64,000 nucleotides of DNA from Pseudomonadota bacterium. Lineage in GTDB: Bacteria; Pseudomonadota; Alphaproteobacteria; UBA828. Position numbers and translations under genes: made by a program. This document shows, one piece after another, positions 20,734-29,808 of this stretch (its first letter is position 1; each line of letters begins with the position of its first letter). The notes under the pieces are model-generated. The model was not told where the DNA came from. It did not search any database and saw only the letters and a list, made by a program, of their open reading frames with translations. Where the stretch lies: positions 21,700 through 85,699 of the forward strand of contig JAQBTG010000013.1 in assembly GCA_027624955.1 (NCBI GenBank), written 5' to 3'.

Positions 20734-23473
20734 TTTGCGACTTATTGTTGCTCTGGGCCAAAATTGCCGCGCGCACGCGGTGCGGCAGCGCCGGAGCGCG
20801 GGTGAGACGGATGCCGGTGGCATGGCGGATAGCGCCGAAGATCGCCGGCGCAGTGGGGATCAATCCCGGCTCGCCAACGCCTTTGGCGCCGTAGGGGCCG
20901 AGCGGCTCTTCCTCCTCGACAACCAGCACTTCGATTTCGGGCATGTCGCCGATTGTTGGAATCAGATAATCGTGCAGATTGTCGCTCCGCCCCGGCACAT
21001 ATTCTTCCATCAACGCGAAGCCGAGCCCCTGGGCGATGCCGCCTTGCACTTGGCCTTCCACTTGAATCGGATTGATGGCGCGCCCGACATCATGCGCGGC
21101 GGTGATTTTCAGCACCTTGGTGGTGCCCAATTCCATATCCACTTCGACCGTGGCGATCTGGGCGGCGAAGCCATACGTGGCGTAGGGCGAGCCCTGACCG
21201 TTCTCATCCAATGGGACCGTCGGCGGGTCGAACGTGCCATTCCCTTCGAGGACGGCCCCATCGCCGCCAGCGGAAAGAGTGGAAAGGTCAATTTGATGAC
21301 GCTCAGCGCCATCGCGCACGGTGACGATATGGCCGGTCAGCTCGATTGCGGAATCGGGGCCGGCATTCGCGTGGCGCAATATGTTCTGGCGCAGATCCTC
21401 GCCGGCCAGCTGCGCCGCCTTGCCGGACACGAAAGTTTGGCGCGACGCAGAAGTTTTACCGGCATCTGCTGTCAGGTCGGTATCGCCGACAACCTGCTTC
21501 ATCTGTGCCACTGGTAGGCCGAGCCCGTCGGCACAGATTTGCGCAATGATCGTTGTCGAGCCCTGGCCGATATCGACGGCGCCGTTATAGAGCATCAATT
21601 CGCCACTCCCATCGAGCGTGACGCGCATGCTGGAGGGGTTGCTGAGCCCGGTATTGCCGATGCCGTACCACATACAGCCGATGCCGGTGCCGCGACGACG
21701 CTGGCCGGCGCCGGCATTGAATGCGGCCACTTCTTGCAGCGCGGCGTGCCAATGCGGCTCGAGCAATTCCAGGCACGGCGCGAGGCCGGCGCTAGCTTCC
21801 AGCACTTGTCCGGTGCCGGTAGCCTGTCCGGTGCGGAGCGCATTGAGGAGACGAATTTGCAGACGGTCGAGGCCAAGTTTCTCGGCAAGATCATCAAGCA
21901 TGGTTTCATGGGCGATGGCCGCTTGCGGCACACCGAATCCGCGGAAGGCACCGCAGGAGGGGCCGTTGGTCAACACTGCGCGGCCGGTAGTTTCGACATG
22001 CGGCACATGATAGGGGCCCATGGCATGCACCGGGACACGCCCGGCAACGGTCGGCCCCCACGAGGCATAGCCGCCGGTGTTCACGTCGGCATGAAATTTG
22101 ACCGCCAGCAAACGGCCCTCGGCGTCGCAACCGAAGCGCGCCGTCATGAAAGCCGGGTGCCGCTTGGTCGTGCTCATCATGCTTTCAGGGCGGCTGTAGA
22201 CGGCGGCGACCGGACGCTTCGTCAGCCAGGCTGCAACGGCGACCAAAGGCTGCACCGAAAGATCGAGCTTGCCGCCAAAGCCGCCGCCGCAGGCTGTCGG
22301 GATGATGCGGACATCTTCCTTGGCCAATTTGAGGACGTCTGCCACTTCGTCACGGTCCATGACTGGCGTTTGGGTAGAGACGTGGATTTCTATTCGATCC
22401 CCGATGCGACGCGCCCAGCCCGCCTCGGGCTCGATATAGGCATGCTCGACATAAGCGGTTTCAAACTGGCCTTCGGCGATGGCGGCACATGTCTTAAACG
22501 CCGCGGCGACATCGCCCTTTTTTACCCGACCCTCGGCGAGGATATTGCCCGGCCGATCGTCATGCAGTTGAAAGGCGCCAGGCGCCATTGCTGAGGCGAT
22601 ATCGAGCATGGCTTTGAGTGGCTCATAAATGATCGGCACGTCGGCATCGCGGATGGCCTCGACGGTAGCGCGCTCTCCAACCAGGGCGACCACGCCTTCA
22701 CCGCGAAGCCGCACCAAGCCCTCCGCCAGAACCGGCTGGTCCTTGCGGCCGGGCATGATGGCGTAGCGGTTTTCCGGCGAATCCGCCGCGGTCAGCACGC
22801 GAGTAAGCCCGGGGTGGGCGGCAACGAAAGCGTCCATATCGCCAAGAGTGAAGCGCGCAAACGCATGCGGTGAACGCACGACGCGGAGCCACAGGGCATC
22901 CTCAGGAATCGCGTCAGCGCCATAAGATTCAGCGCCGCTTAGTTTGGCCAAACCATCGAGCTTGGCGAGACGGGCGCCGACCGCGTCGCCTGCCGGCGGC
23001 GCAACACCAAGACCTTCGCCGGAAACGTCGAGCACCGCTTCGATGATCTTGAGATAGCCGGTGCAGCGGCAGAGCACGCCGCCGAGCGCATCCTTCACTT
23101 GGCTTTCGCTCGGCTCAGGCACACGCGCCAGCAAATCGCTTGCCGCCATCAGCATGCCGGGGGTGCAGATACCGCACTGCGCCGCGCCATGGCGATGAAA
23201 GGCCTCTTGTAGTTTGTGCAGCGCCGCGCCATTGGCGAGACCCTCGATCGTCGCCACCTTGCGCCCTTCGGCCTGGGCCAGTGACACCATGCAGGCGCAG
23301 ACCTGTTCGCCATCGATAAGCACGGTGCAGGCGCCGCAATCGCCAGCATTGCAGCCGATCTTAGTGCCTTTCAGGCCGAGATCGTCGCGCAGCACGTCGG
23401 CGAGCCGCTTGACACCGGGCGCGTCCACACTGACGTCGCGTCCGTTGACCGAGAATTGTACGGCCGTGGTCAT
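20723..23473 (-). CDS. Xanthine dehydrogenase-family hydroxylase, fused iron-sulfur and molybdenum subunits
   Basis: A 916-residue fusion. Residues 1-150 hold two [2Fe-2S] clusters, one from Cys41, 46, 49 and 61 (plant-ferredoxin type) and one from Cys100, 103, 135 and 137. The rest is the molybdopterin-binding catalytic part, with GGGFGGKLD, a GAFRGFGVPQA segment and the active-site glutamate in AKGVGEPG near the C-terminus. Such enzymes hydroxylate N-heteroaromatic carbons or purines using water. In most bacteria the two parts are separate genes, so the fusion is a useful marker. It overlaps its FAD subunit gene (ATGA) and the reductase downstream, giving one translationally coupled set. 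Confidence 0.9.
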   Translation of the reverse strand: MTTAVQFSVNGRDVSVDAPGVKRLADVLRDDLGLKGTKIGCNAGDCGACTVLIDGEQVCACMVSLAQAEGRKVATIEGLANGAALHKLQEAFHRHGAAQCGICTPGMLMAASDLLARVPEPSESQVKDALGGVLCRCTGYLKIIEAVLDVSGEGLGVAPPAGDAVGARLAKLDGLAKLSGAESYGADAIPEDALWLRVVRSPHAFARFTLGDMDAFVAAHPGLTRVLTAADSPENRYAIMPGRKDQPVLAEGLVRLRGEGVVALVGERATVEAIRDADVPIIYEPLKAMLDIASAMAPGAFQLHDDRPGNILAEGRVKKGDVAAAFKTCAAIAEGQFETAYVEHAYIEPEAGWARRIGDRIEIHVSTQTPVMDRDEVADVLKLAKEDVRIIPTACGGGFGGKLDLSVQPLVAVAAWLTKRPVAAVYSRPESMMSTTKRHPAFMTARFGCDAEGRLLAVKFHADVNTGGYASWGPTVAGRVPVHAMGPYHVPHVETTGRAVLTNGPSCGAFRGFGVPQAAIAHETMLDDLAEKLGLDRLQIRLLNALRTGQATGTGQVLEASAGLAPCLELLEPHWHAALQEVAAFNAGAGQRRRGTGIGCMWYGIGNTGLSNPSSMRVTLDGSGELMLYNGAVDIGQGSTTIIAQICADGLGLPVAQMKQVVGDTDLTADAGKTSASRQTFVSGKAAQLAGEDLRQNILRHANAGPDSAIELTGHIVTVRDGAERHQIDLSTLSAGGDGAVLEGNGTFDPPTVPLDENGQGSPYATYGFAAQIATVEVDMELGTTKVLKITAAHDVGRAINPIQVEGQVQGGIAQGLGFALMEEYVPGRSDNLHDYLIPTIGDMPEIEVLVVEEEEPLGPYGAKGVGEPGLIPTAPAIFGAIRHATGIRLTRAPALPHRVRAAILAQSNNKSQNGG

Positions 23474-24315
23474 GCCCGTGCTCCCAATTCGTTCAAGGTC
23501 CGGCGCACCAGGGTCAGCGCCGCATCGCGGCGATACGCGGCTGAGCCGCGCAGGTCGTCGAGCGGCGCAAGCGGCGTGAGATGCTGCGGCGCAACTTCTT
23601 CTCCAAGTTCAGCGCTGCATAACGTTCCCACCAGCGCCTCTTCCAAAGCCGGCAAACGGCAAGCAACTTCCGAGCAGGCGCCTGCGGCGACACGGGCGGC
23701 GCTGACCTGGCCGTCCTCGTTGATTTCCAAATTCGCCGCCACCATGACGATGGAGATCACCATATATTTGCGCGCGCCAAGCTTGCGGAAATGCGCGGCG
23801 GCGCGGGTTTGGCGCGGTTTGGGAATTATCAACGCCGTCAAAAGCTGGCCCGGCCTGAGCGCCGTTCTGCGCGAGCCCTGAATGAATTGTTCGAGCGCCA
23901 TATTTTGCACGCCCTGTGCCGACGACAGTTCGAGTGAGGCGCCAAGGCTCAGCAGTGGCGGTACGCCGTCGGCTGCTGGAGAGGCATTGCACAGATTGCC
24001 GCCGAGCGTGCCCATATTTTGTATTTGCACGCCGCCGACCTCACGCGACGCCAATTTGAGGCCGTCGAACATCGGCGGCAGATCGGCACGGATGATATCG
24101 CTCCAGGTCGTAAGCGCGCCGAAGCGCCAGTGATCGGCAAGGGCTTCGATGCTGCGCAGTTCGCGCAAGGCGCTGATATCGAGCACGTCTTCGTCGAGTG
24201 CGCGATCGACCCGCGCGGGATAAAAATCGGTGCCGCCGGCAAGCACGCTCCAAGGCGCGCCGTCCAGCGCGTCTAATGCCGAATTCAGTGTTGCGGGGCG
24301 TAAATATTCAGCCAT
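23470..24315 (-). CDS. FAD-binding subunit of the molybdenum hydroxylase
   Basis: A 281-residue CoxM/XdhB-type subunit. The first FAD motif is VLAGGTDFYPAR at residues 19-30 and the second is NMGTLGGNLCNASPAAD near residue 99; the C-terminal CO-dehydrogenase flavoprotein domain follows. It carries electrons from the iron-sulfur/molybdenum fusion encoded four bases inside its end. It is the first gene of the downstream block and lies 64 bases after the MarR gene, with a palindromic operator in between. Confidence 0.9.
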   Translation of the reverse strand: MAEYLRPATLNSALDALDGAPWSVLAGGTDFYPARVDRALDEDVLDISALRELRSIEALADHWRFGALTTWSDIIRADLPPMFDGLKLASREVGGVQIQNMGTLGGNLCNASPAADGVPPLLSLGASLELSSAQGVQNMALEQFIQGSRRTALRPGQLLTALIIPKPRQTRAAAHFRKLGARKYMVISIVMVAANLEINEDGQVSAARVAAGACSEVACRLPALEEALVGTLCSAELGEEVAPQHLTPLAPLDDLRGSAAYRRDAALTLVRRTLNELGARA

Positions 24316-24340
24316 CTGCCCTCCCAGCTAACGCGGCAAA

Positions 24341-24360
24341 ATCATATGTACACGTATGAT
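24341..24360. promoter_or_regulatory. Palindromic operator before the hydroxylase operon
   Basis: ATCATA (24341-24346) and TATGAT (24355-24360) flank GTAC in a near-perfect 20-base palindrome with a single mismatched pair. It lies in the 64-base gap between the MarR gene and the FAD subunit, 26 bases before that start. Size, symmetry and place are what MarR dimers bind, so the product of the adjacent gene is the likely ligand-sensing repressor. The binding itself is inferred. Confidence 0.6.
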
Positions 24361-24379
24361 AATCGTCAAGCGGCGGCCC

Positions 24380-24826
24380 TCAGATCAAGCGCTTCAGGAG
24401 GCGCAGAAACTGTCTCTGCTCGGTCGAGGACAAAGGCTTTAATATCTCCCCGCTTACGTCAAAACCTTGCGGAATCACACTTTGTGCCAGACGCGCGCCC
24501 TTAGTGCTCAGACGCAGCAGTATGCGCCGGCCGTCCTCGGGGTCGGCGCGCCCGGTGATTAAACCACGCGCCTTGAGCCGACGGGTGACGCCCTGGATGG
24601 TTGCCGGGTCCATCGCCGTCAAACGCCCGAGATAGTTTTGGCTCAGCTCACCCGCATCGGCCAGCTTGGCCACGGCGGCGAATTGCGTCGGCGTGATCTG
24701 TGCATCCTGAATACGCGCCAGGAAAATCGCCGTCGCGCGCTGATGGGCACGGCGCAGCAAATGCCCCACTTGGTCTTCCAAGCGGTAGGCGTTTTGCGCC
24801 TGCTCTCCAGCTCTGTCGGCGGTCAT
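24380..24826 (-). CDS. MarR family transcriptional regulator
   Basis: A 148-residue winged-helix regulator. Its DNA-recognition part reads ITPTQFAAVAKLADAG, followed by NYLGRLTAMDPATIQGVTRRL and the wing GRADPEDGRRILLRLS, all standard MarR. These proteins usually repress catabolic genes until an aromatic or phenolic ligand binds. It is transcribed toward the hydroxylase block, with a good palindrome in the gap, and divergently from the tartrate-type dehydrogenase at 24929. It may control either or both. Confidence 0.9.
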   Translation of the reverse strand: MTADRAGEQAQNAYRLEDQVGHLLRRAHQRATAIFLARIQDAQITPTQFAAVAKLADAGELSQNYLGRLTAMDPATIQGVTRRLKARGLITGRADPEDGRRILLRLSTKGARLAQSVIPQGFDVSGEILKPLSSTEQRQFLRLLKRLI

Positions 24827-24928
24827 GCTCTACTGTTTATCATCCTCCGGGAGGGGCGGAAATCGTGAATATCTTGTGTCGCCGGATGAAGCGGGCATAA
24901 TTCGGGCCGCTCAGTAAAGGAGGCCGCC

Positions 24929-25984
24929 ATGGCTAGCTACAAAATCGCGCTCATTCCGGGAGACGGCATCGGCAAAGAAGTGCTGCCAGAAGCCGTGACC
25001 GTATTGGAAAAAATCGGCGGCAAGTTCGGTATTTCTTTCGAGTGGCACGAATTCGATTGGTCGTGCGAGACCTACGCCAAGACCGGTCGCATGATGCCGG
25101 AGGACGGCATCGAACAGCTCACGCCGCACGACGCGCTGTTCCTCGGTGCCGTGGGCTATCCGGGTGTCGCCGATCATGTCTCTTTGTGGGGCCTGTTGAT
25201 CCCGATCCGCCGCGCCTTCCGGCAATATGTCAATTTGCGCCCGATCAAGCTGATGAAGGGCGTCGCTTCGCCGCTTGCAGGGCGCGGTCCCGGCGATATC
25301 GATTTCACTATCGTGCGCGAAAACAATGAAGGTGAATATTCTGAGATGGGCGGGCGCATCTATGCCGGCACCGAGCGCGAAATGGTTATCCAGGAAAGCG
25401 TGTTCACGCGCGAGGGCGTCGACAAGGTGATGCGTTTTGCTTTTGAGCAGGCCGAAAAACGCCGTGGGCATGTGACGTCAGCGACAAAATCCAACGGCAT
25501 CATCCATACCATGCCGTACTGGGACGAGCGCTTTGCAGCGATGAAAATGGGCTACCCGGCAATCAAGACCGATCAATTCCATATCGATATTCTGTCGGCC
25601 CATTTTGTTCAGCATCCTGATTGGTTCGATGTCGTCGTCGGCAGCAATTTGTTCGGCGATATTCTCTCCGACCTGGGCGCAGCCGTAGTTGGCGGCATGG
25701 GCCTCGCGCCGGCGGCCAACATCAATCCGGAAAAGGAATATCCGTCGATGTTCGAGCCGGTGCATGGCTCGGCGCCGGATATCGCCGGGCAGAACATCGC
25801 CAATCCGATCGCGCAAATTTGGACCGGCGCGATGATGCTCGATCATCTCGGCCACGAGGATGCCGGCAAGGCGATTACCGACGCGATCGAAGCCGTACTC
25901 GCCGAAGGTGCCAATTTGACCCGCGATTTGGGTGGCACGGCGACGACGCAACAACTGGCCAAAACCATCATCGACGCGCTCTGA
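24929..25984 (+). CDS. Tartrate/D-malate dehydrogenase-type oxidative decarboxylase
   Basis: A 351-residue member of the isocitrate/isopropylmalate dehydrogenase family, closest in memory to tartrate dehydrogenase/D-malate dehydrogenase (TtuC/DmlA). Visible are the N-terminal ALIPGDGIGKEV, the signature DFTIVRENNEGEYSEMG, the active-site lysine region and GSNLFGDILSDLGA with metal-binding aspartates, then EPVHGSAPDIAG. It oxidises a 2-hydroxy diacid with NAD and usually decarboxylates it. AAAGGAGG (24916-24923) precedes ATG. The following FAD oxidoreductase starts seven bases after its stop, so they form an operon. Exact substrate is uncertain. Confidence 0.85.
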   Translation: MASYKIALIPGDGIGKEVLPEAVTVLEKIGGKFGISFEWHEFDWSCETYAKTGRMMPEDGIEQLTPHDALFLGAVGYPGVADHVSLWGLLIPIRRAFRQYVNLRPIKLMKGVASPLAGRGPGDIDFTIVRENNEGEYSEMGGRIYAGTEREMVIQESVFTREGVDKVMRFAFEQAEKRRGHVTSATKSNGIIHTMPYWDERFAAMKMGYPAIKTDQFHIDILSAHFVQHPDWFDVVVGSNLFGDILSDLGAAVVGGMGLAPAANINPEKEYPSMFEPVHGSAPDIAGQNIANPIAQIWTGAMMLDHLGHEDAGKAITDAIEAVLAEGANLTRDLGGTATTQQLAKTIIDAL

Positions 25985-25991
25985 GTCGACG

Positions 25992-27404
25992 ATGGCGGCG
26001 CGGCAAAATAGCCACTGGCTCGGCGAGGCAATCGCCCAAGGAGAGGAAGAATGTCCGTCACTCATAGGTGACATGAGCGCCGATGTTTGTATCGTCGGCG
26101 GCGGCTTCACCGGGTTGTGGACGGCGCTCAACCTCAAACAACAAGACCCTGCTCTCGATGTTGTCGTGATCGAGAAGGATGTGTGCGGCGCCGGCGCCAG
26201 CGGGCGCAATGGCGGTTTTGTGCTGAGCTGGTGGGCCAAATTTCTCTCGCTTGAGAAAATTTGCGGCGGGGAAGAGGCCGTGCGCCTGGCCACCGCTTCC
26301 GCCGATTCGGTGAAAGCCATCGGTGAATTTTGCGCGGCCGAAGGCATCGACGCCCACTATCGTCCCGACGGCTGGCTGTGGTCCGCGACCAACAAGGGGC
26401 AGATCGACGGCTGGGAAGGCACGCTGGATGCCGCAGCGCAGTACCAACAATATCCGTTCGAACGCTGGCAGCCGGACGAGGTCGCGGCGCGCTCGGGCTC
26501 TAAGCGACATCTGGCTGGAATTTTCGAGCCGGGGACCGCCAGCGTACAGCCGGCGGCCCTGGCGCGCGGCCTCCGGCAAGTAGCCTTGGCCAAGGGCGTA
26601 CGAATTTACGAAAACACGCCGCTCACACGCCTTGGCGATGGCGCTAAACCTGAAATCACCACACCGAAAGGGCGCGTCAGGGCCGACAAAGTGGTGCTGG
26701 CACTCAACGCCTGGGGCATCCGATTCCAGCCCATCCGCCGTGCCATCGTCGTGGTGTCGAGCGACATTGCGGCGACCGAACCGATGCCGGAGCGCCTGGA
26801 CAAAATCGGCTGGCGCGACGGCATGACGATTTCCGACGGCCGGATGCTGGTGCATTACTATCGCACTACGCGCGACGGGCGCATTGTCTTCGGCAAAGGC
26901 GGCATGAACGGCAGCCTGCCCTATGGCGGCAAGGTCGGCACCAAATTGGACGGCCCATCGCCGCTCGGCGAGGATGTCGGGAAGTGGCTTAGCTGGACCT
27001 ATCCCGAACTCGGCGATGTGCGCATTGCCGGCACCTGGATGGGGCCAATCGATCGCTCCAAATCCGGCCTGCCCTATTTTGGCGCGCTCGACGGCCGGCC
27101 CAATGTCTTCTATGCGGTCGGCTATTCAGGCAACGGCGTCGGACCGTCTCATCTCGGCGGCAAAATTCTCGCGTCGCTGGTCCTGGAAAAGAAGGACGAA
27201 TGGTCTGGGTGCGGATTGGTGCGCCCGCTCGGGCGTGACTTTCCGCCGGAACCGATCCGCTATTTCGGCGGCCAGTTGGTGCGCCGCGCGATTGCGCGAA
27301 CAGATGCTGCGGCCGATGCCGGGCGCCGCCCGAGCCGCCTCACGCGCTATCTCGCCGGCTTCGCCCCGGCCGGCCTGTCACCGTTCAAGGGCGAGAAACC
27401 CTGA
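25992..27404 (+). CDS. FAD-dependent amine/amino acid oxidoreductase (DAO family)
   Basis: A 470-residue flavoprotein of the DAO superfamily, similar to gamma-glutamylputrescine oxidase and related amine oxidases. The dinucleotide-binding site is VCIVGGGFTGLWTA near residue 32, followed by GAGASGRNGGFVLSWW. The C-terminal FAD site is VGYSGNGVGPSHLGGK. The ATG at 25992 is seven bases after the dehydrogenase stop; the open frame upstream is inside that gene. It probably oxidises a secondary or primary amine for the hyuAB genes downstream, but nothing in the sequence fixes the substrate. Confidence 0.85.
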   Translation: MAARQNSHWLGEAIAQGEEECPSLIGDMSADVCIVGGGFTGLWTALNLKQQDPALDVVVIEKDVCGAGASGRNGGFVLSWWAKFLSLEKICGGEEAVRLATASADSVKAIGEFCAAEGIDAHYRPDGWLWSATNKGQIDGWEGTLDAAAQYQQYPFERWQPDEVAARSGSKRHLAGIFEPGTASVQPAALARGLRQVALAKGVRIYENTPLTRLGDGAKPEITTPKGRVRADKVVLALNAWGIRFQPIRRAIVVVSSDIAATEPMPERLDKIGWRDGMTISDGRMLVHYYRTTRDGRIVFGKGGMNGSLPYGGKVGTKLDGPSPLGEDVGKWLSWTYPELGDVRIAGTWMGPIDRSKSGLPYFGALDGRPNVFYAVGYSGNGVGPSHLGGKILASLVLEKKDEWSGCGLVRPLGRDFPPEPIRYFGGQLVRRAIARTDAAADAGRRPSRLTRYLAGFAPAGLSPFKGEKP

Positions 27405-27500
27405 TTCTGCCCAATTAGGCAATTGAAATGACGGGCCGGCTTGGACATTATTGGCGCCGACTGCGGCGACGCATCAAATGCAAGATAAATGAGGGAAAAC

Positions 27501-27713
27501 ATGCGTTTTTCAGACAATGGCTACTACATCGAACGCTACATCAAATGCGATAATTGCGGCGTTCTTCTCTATGAAGACGGGCTCAAGGGCGAAGTGGAGG
27601 GCGTAGCCAAATTGTTTTGCACGGACTGGTGCCAACAATGGGCCTCGGCGCGCGCCGCCGGGGTGGACGAGCCACGCATTCCGCTGCCGCGCGAAGGCAT
27701 TCATAAAACGTAA
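27501..27713 (+). CDS. Small four-cysteine (zinc-ribbon-like) protein next to hyuAB
   Basis: A 70-residue protein with two cysteine pairs, Cys16-x2-Cys19 (CDNCG) and Cys40-x3-Cys44 (CTDWC), 20 residues apart, as in a small zinc ribbon. The start at 27501 is preferred to 27489 because GAGGG lies five bases before it. It ends 15 bases before hyuA and is on the same strand. Acetone carboxylase, a distant HyuAB relative, has a third small zinc-binding gamma subunit, so this could be a third subunit of pair 3. That is an analogy and I do not recognise the family. Confidence 0.7.
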   Translation: MRFSDNGYYIERYIKCDNCGVLLYEDGLKGEVEGVAKLFCTDWCQQWASARAAGVDEPRIPLPREGIHKT

Positions 27714-27728
27714 CGCTAGATAATTTCC

Positions 27729-29774
27729 ATGGGCAAAGATGTAAGTATAGACGTCGGCGGCACGTTTACGGATTTCGTCGCCTACGACCGGGACACACGC
27801 AAACTCACCGTTTGGAAGACGCTGTCGACACCGGACGATCCCGGAGAAGGCATCGTCGGCGGGCTCGAGCAGGCCGGACCGGCTGGCGAAATCGAGCATC
27901 TCCGCTTCGGCACCACCATAGCCACCAATGCGGTGCTTGAGCGCAAAGGCGCGACAGTGGCCTATGTCGCGACGCATGGCTTCCGCGATGTGCCGTTCAT
28001 CCAGCGCGGCAAGCGCCAGAGCCATTACGACATCACCTGGATCAAATCCAAGCCGTTGATGAAGCGCCGCCATGCCTACGAAGTGGCCGGGCGCATCACC
28101 TCGCGCGGCGACGAATATATTCCGCTCGACGAAGCCGGCGTGCGCGACGTGGCGCGGCGAATTGCCAGGGATGGGCGCATCCAGGCGATCGCCGTCTGCC
28201 TGCTGTTCTCCTATGTCACGCCGGTGCATGAGCGCCGGGTGAAGGAGATATTCGGCGAGATTTGCCCCGACATTCCGGTGTCTATTTCGTATGACGTGCT
28301 GCCCAAATGGAAGGAGCATGAGCGCTCCTCCACGACCCTAGCGGACGCCTATATCAAGCCGCTGGTCAGCGGCCATCTGGCCAGCCTGAGCACGCGTTTT
28401 GCCGAACAGGGCGTCAACAAGCGGATCGCCGTGATCAAATCGAACGGCGGCGAAATGACGCTCGAGGCCGCCGCCCAAGCACCAATCCAACTGACCCTCT
28501 CCGGCCCCACCGGGGGCGTGGTCGGGGCCAAGCAAATCGCCCGCCTGGCCGGCGTCGATCACCTCGTCACCCTTGATATGGGCGGCACCTCGACCGATGT
28601 TTCCACCGTGGTCAATGGGCGCGAGAGCTTCACCACAAGTTTCGAGATTGAGTTCGGTGTGCCGATTCAGATTCCGATGATCGACATCCGCACCATGGGT
28701 GCGGGCGGCGGCTCACTGGCCTGGATCGACAAAGGCGGCATGCTGCGCGTGGGCCCCGAAAGCGCCGGTGCGGCGCCCGGCCCGGCGTGCTATGGCCAAG
28801 GCGGCTCAGCTGCGACAGTCACTGACGCCAATCTGGTGCTCGGACGCATCAATCCGACAAACTTCCTCGGCGGCCAAATGGCGCTCGATGTGGCGGCGGC
28901 GGAAAGCGCAATTGCCAAGGTCGCTGCCGAAATCGATAAATCGCCACAGGAAACGGCGCTCGGCATCGTGCAAATCGCCAACAACAACATGATCGGCGCG
29001 CTACGCTCTGTGCTGACCGAGCGCGGCCTCGATCCGCGCGATTTCACCCTGCTAGCTTTCGGCGGCGCGGGGCCGGTGCATATCTCCGATCTGATGCCGC
29101 TCGCCAATATTCCGTCCGGCATCGTGCCTAATTATCCCGGCCAATTTTCCGCCTTCGGCTTCACCATGACCGATGCCCGCATTGATGTGGAACGCACGAC
29201 GCCGATGACCTCAAAGGCGTTCCGGCGCGATCATGCCAATGGAGTGATCGACGATCTGGTGCGCGAATCCACAGCGGCGCTCGGCGACCAGGGCTATAGC
29301 GCCACCATCGAAATCTACCGCTCGCTGGAGATGCGCTATTTCGGCCAAAATCATGAGCTCGAAGTGCCGATCGATTTCGAGCATTTCGACGATGCCAGCA
29401 TTGCCTCAATATGGCAGAGTTTTCACGCCGCCCATAAGGCGCGCTACAATTTCGATATCCCGGGCGAAACTATCGAGCTGATCAGCATCAAAGTGACGGC
29501 TATTTCCGTCAGCGAGCGCTTGCAGCTGCCGAAATTGCCGGCGGCGACTTCGCCGCCCGAGCCGATCGACACGCGCTCGGTGATCTTCGACGACGGCGCC
29601 CATGACGCCAAGGTTTATGACCGTGCGGCGCTGCTGGACGGCCACCGGCTGCGAGGCCCGGCTTTAATCGAAGAGCCGGCTTCGATCACCGTTATCCGGC
29701 CGGGGCAAGATGTCCGCGTCGATACATACGGCAATCTGCTGCTCGGCGATATCGCCAACGCTACAACTTCGTAG
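27729..29774 (+). CDS. Hydantoinase A/oxoprolinase family subunit (pair 3)
   Basis: A 681-residue HyuA ATPase subunit with IDVGGTFTDFV (residues 7-17), LDMGGTSTDVS, MGAGGGSLAW and FGGAGPVHISD. It sits after the four-cysteine mini-protein and 34 bases before its hyuB. No clear ribosome-binding site precedes ATG 27729, suggesting translation is coupled to the small upstream gene. Neighbours are an amine oxidase and a diacid dehydrogenase, so the substrate could be a cyclic amide, a hydantoin such as N-methylhydantoin, or a ketone. These cannot be separated from sequence alone. Confidence 0.86.
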   Translation: MGKDVSIDVGGTFTDFVAYDRDTRKLTVWKTLSTPDDPGEGIVGGLEQAGPAGEIEHLRFGTTIATNAVLERKGATVAYVATHGFRDVPFIQRGKRQSHYDITWIKSKPLMKRRHAYEVAGRITSRGDEYIPLDEAGVRDVARRIARDGRIQAIAVCLLFSYVTPVHERRVKEIFGEICPDIPVSISYDVLPKWKEHERSSTTLADAYIKPLVSGHLASLSTRFAEQGVNKRIAVIKSNGGEMTLEAAAQAPIQLTLSGPTGGVVGAKQIARLAGVDHLVTLDMGGTSTDVSTVVNGRESFTTSFEIEFGVPIQIPMIDIRTMGAGGGSLAWIDKGGMLRVGPESAGAAPGPACYGQGGSAATVTDANLVLGRINPTNFLGGQMALDVAAAESAIAKVAAEIDKSPQETALGIVQIANNNMIGALRSVLTERGLDPRDFTLLAFGGAGPVHISDLMPLANIPSGIVPNYPGQFSAFGFTMTDARIDVERTTPMTSKAFRRDHANGVIDDLVRESTAALGDQGYSATIEIYRSLEMRYFGQNHELEVPIDFEHFDDASIASIWQSFHAAHKARYNFDIPGETIELISIKVTAISVSERLQLPKLPAATSPPEPIDTRSVIFDDGAHDAKVYDRAALLDGHRLRGPALIEEPASITVIRPGQDVRVDTYGNLLLGDIANATTS

Positions 29775-29796
29775 CACAAAGCTTCGTAACACAAAG
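29767..29796 (+). repeat. 15-base tandem duplication at the hyuA-hyuB junction
   Basis: Two copies of CTTCGTAGCACAAAG / CTTCGTAACACAAAG (29767-29781 and 29782-29796) lie head to tail with one difference. The first copy contains the hyuA stop codon TAG, and the second runs into the AAAGGAGA ribosome-binding site of hyuB. A local duplication that lengthened the spacer is the simplest reading. Confidence 0.8.
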
Positions 29797-29808
29797 GAGA
29801 GCCGCATC

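Noticed and set aside
24911..26347. Minus-strand frames of 186 and 289 codons
   Set aside because: They are antisense shadows of the diacid dehydrogenase and FAD oxidoreductase genes, both with strong motifs and ribosome-binding context.
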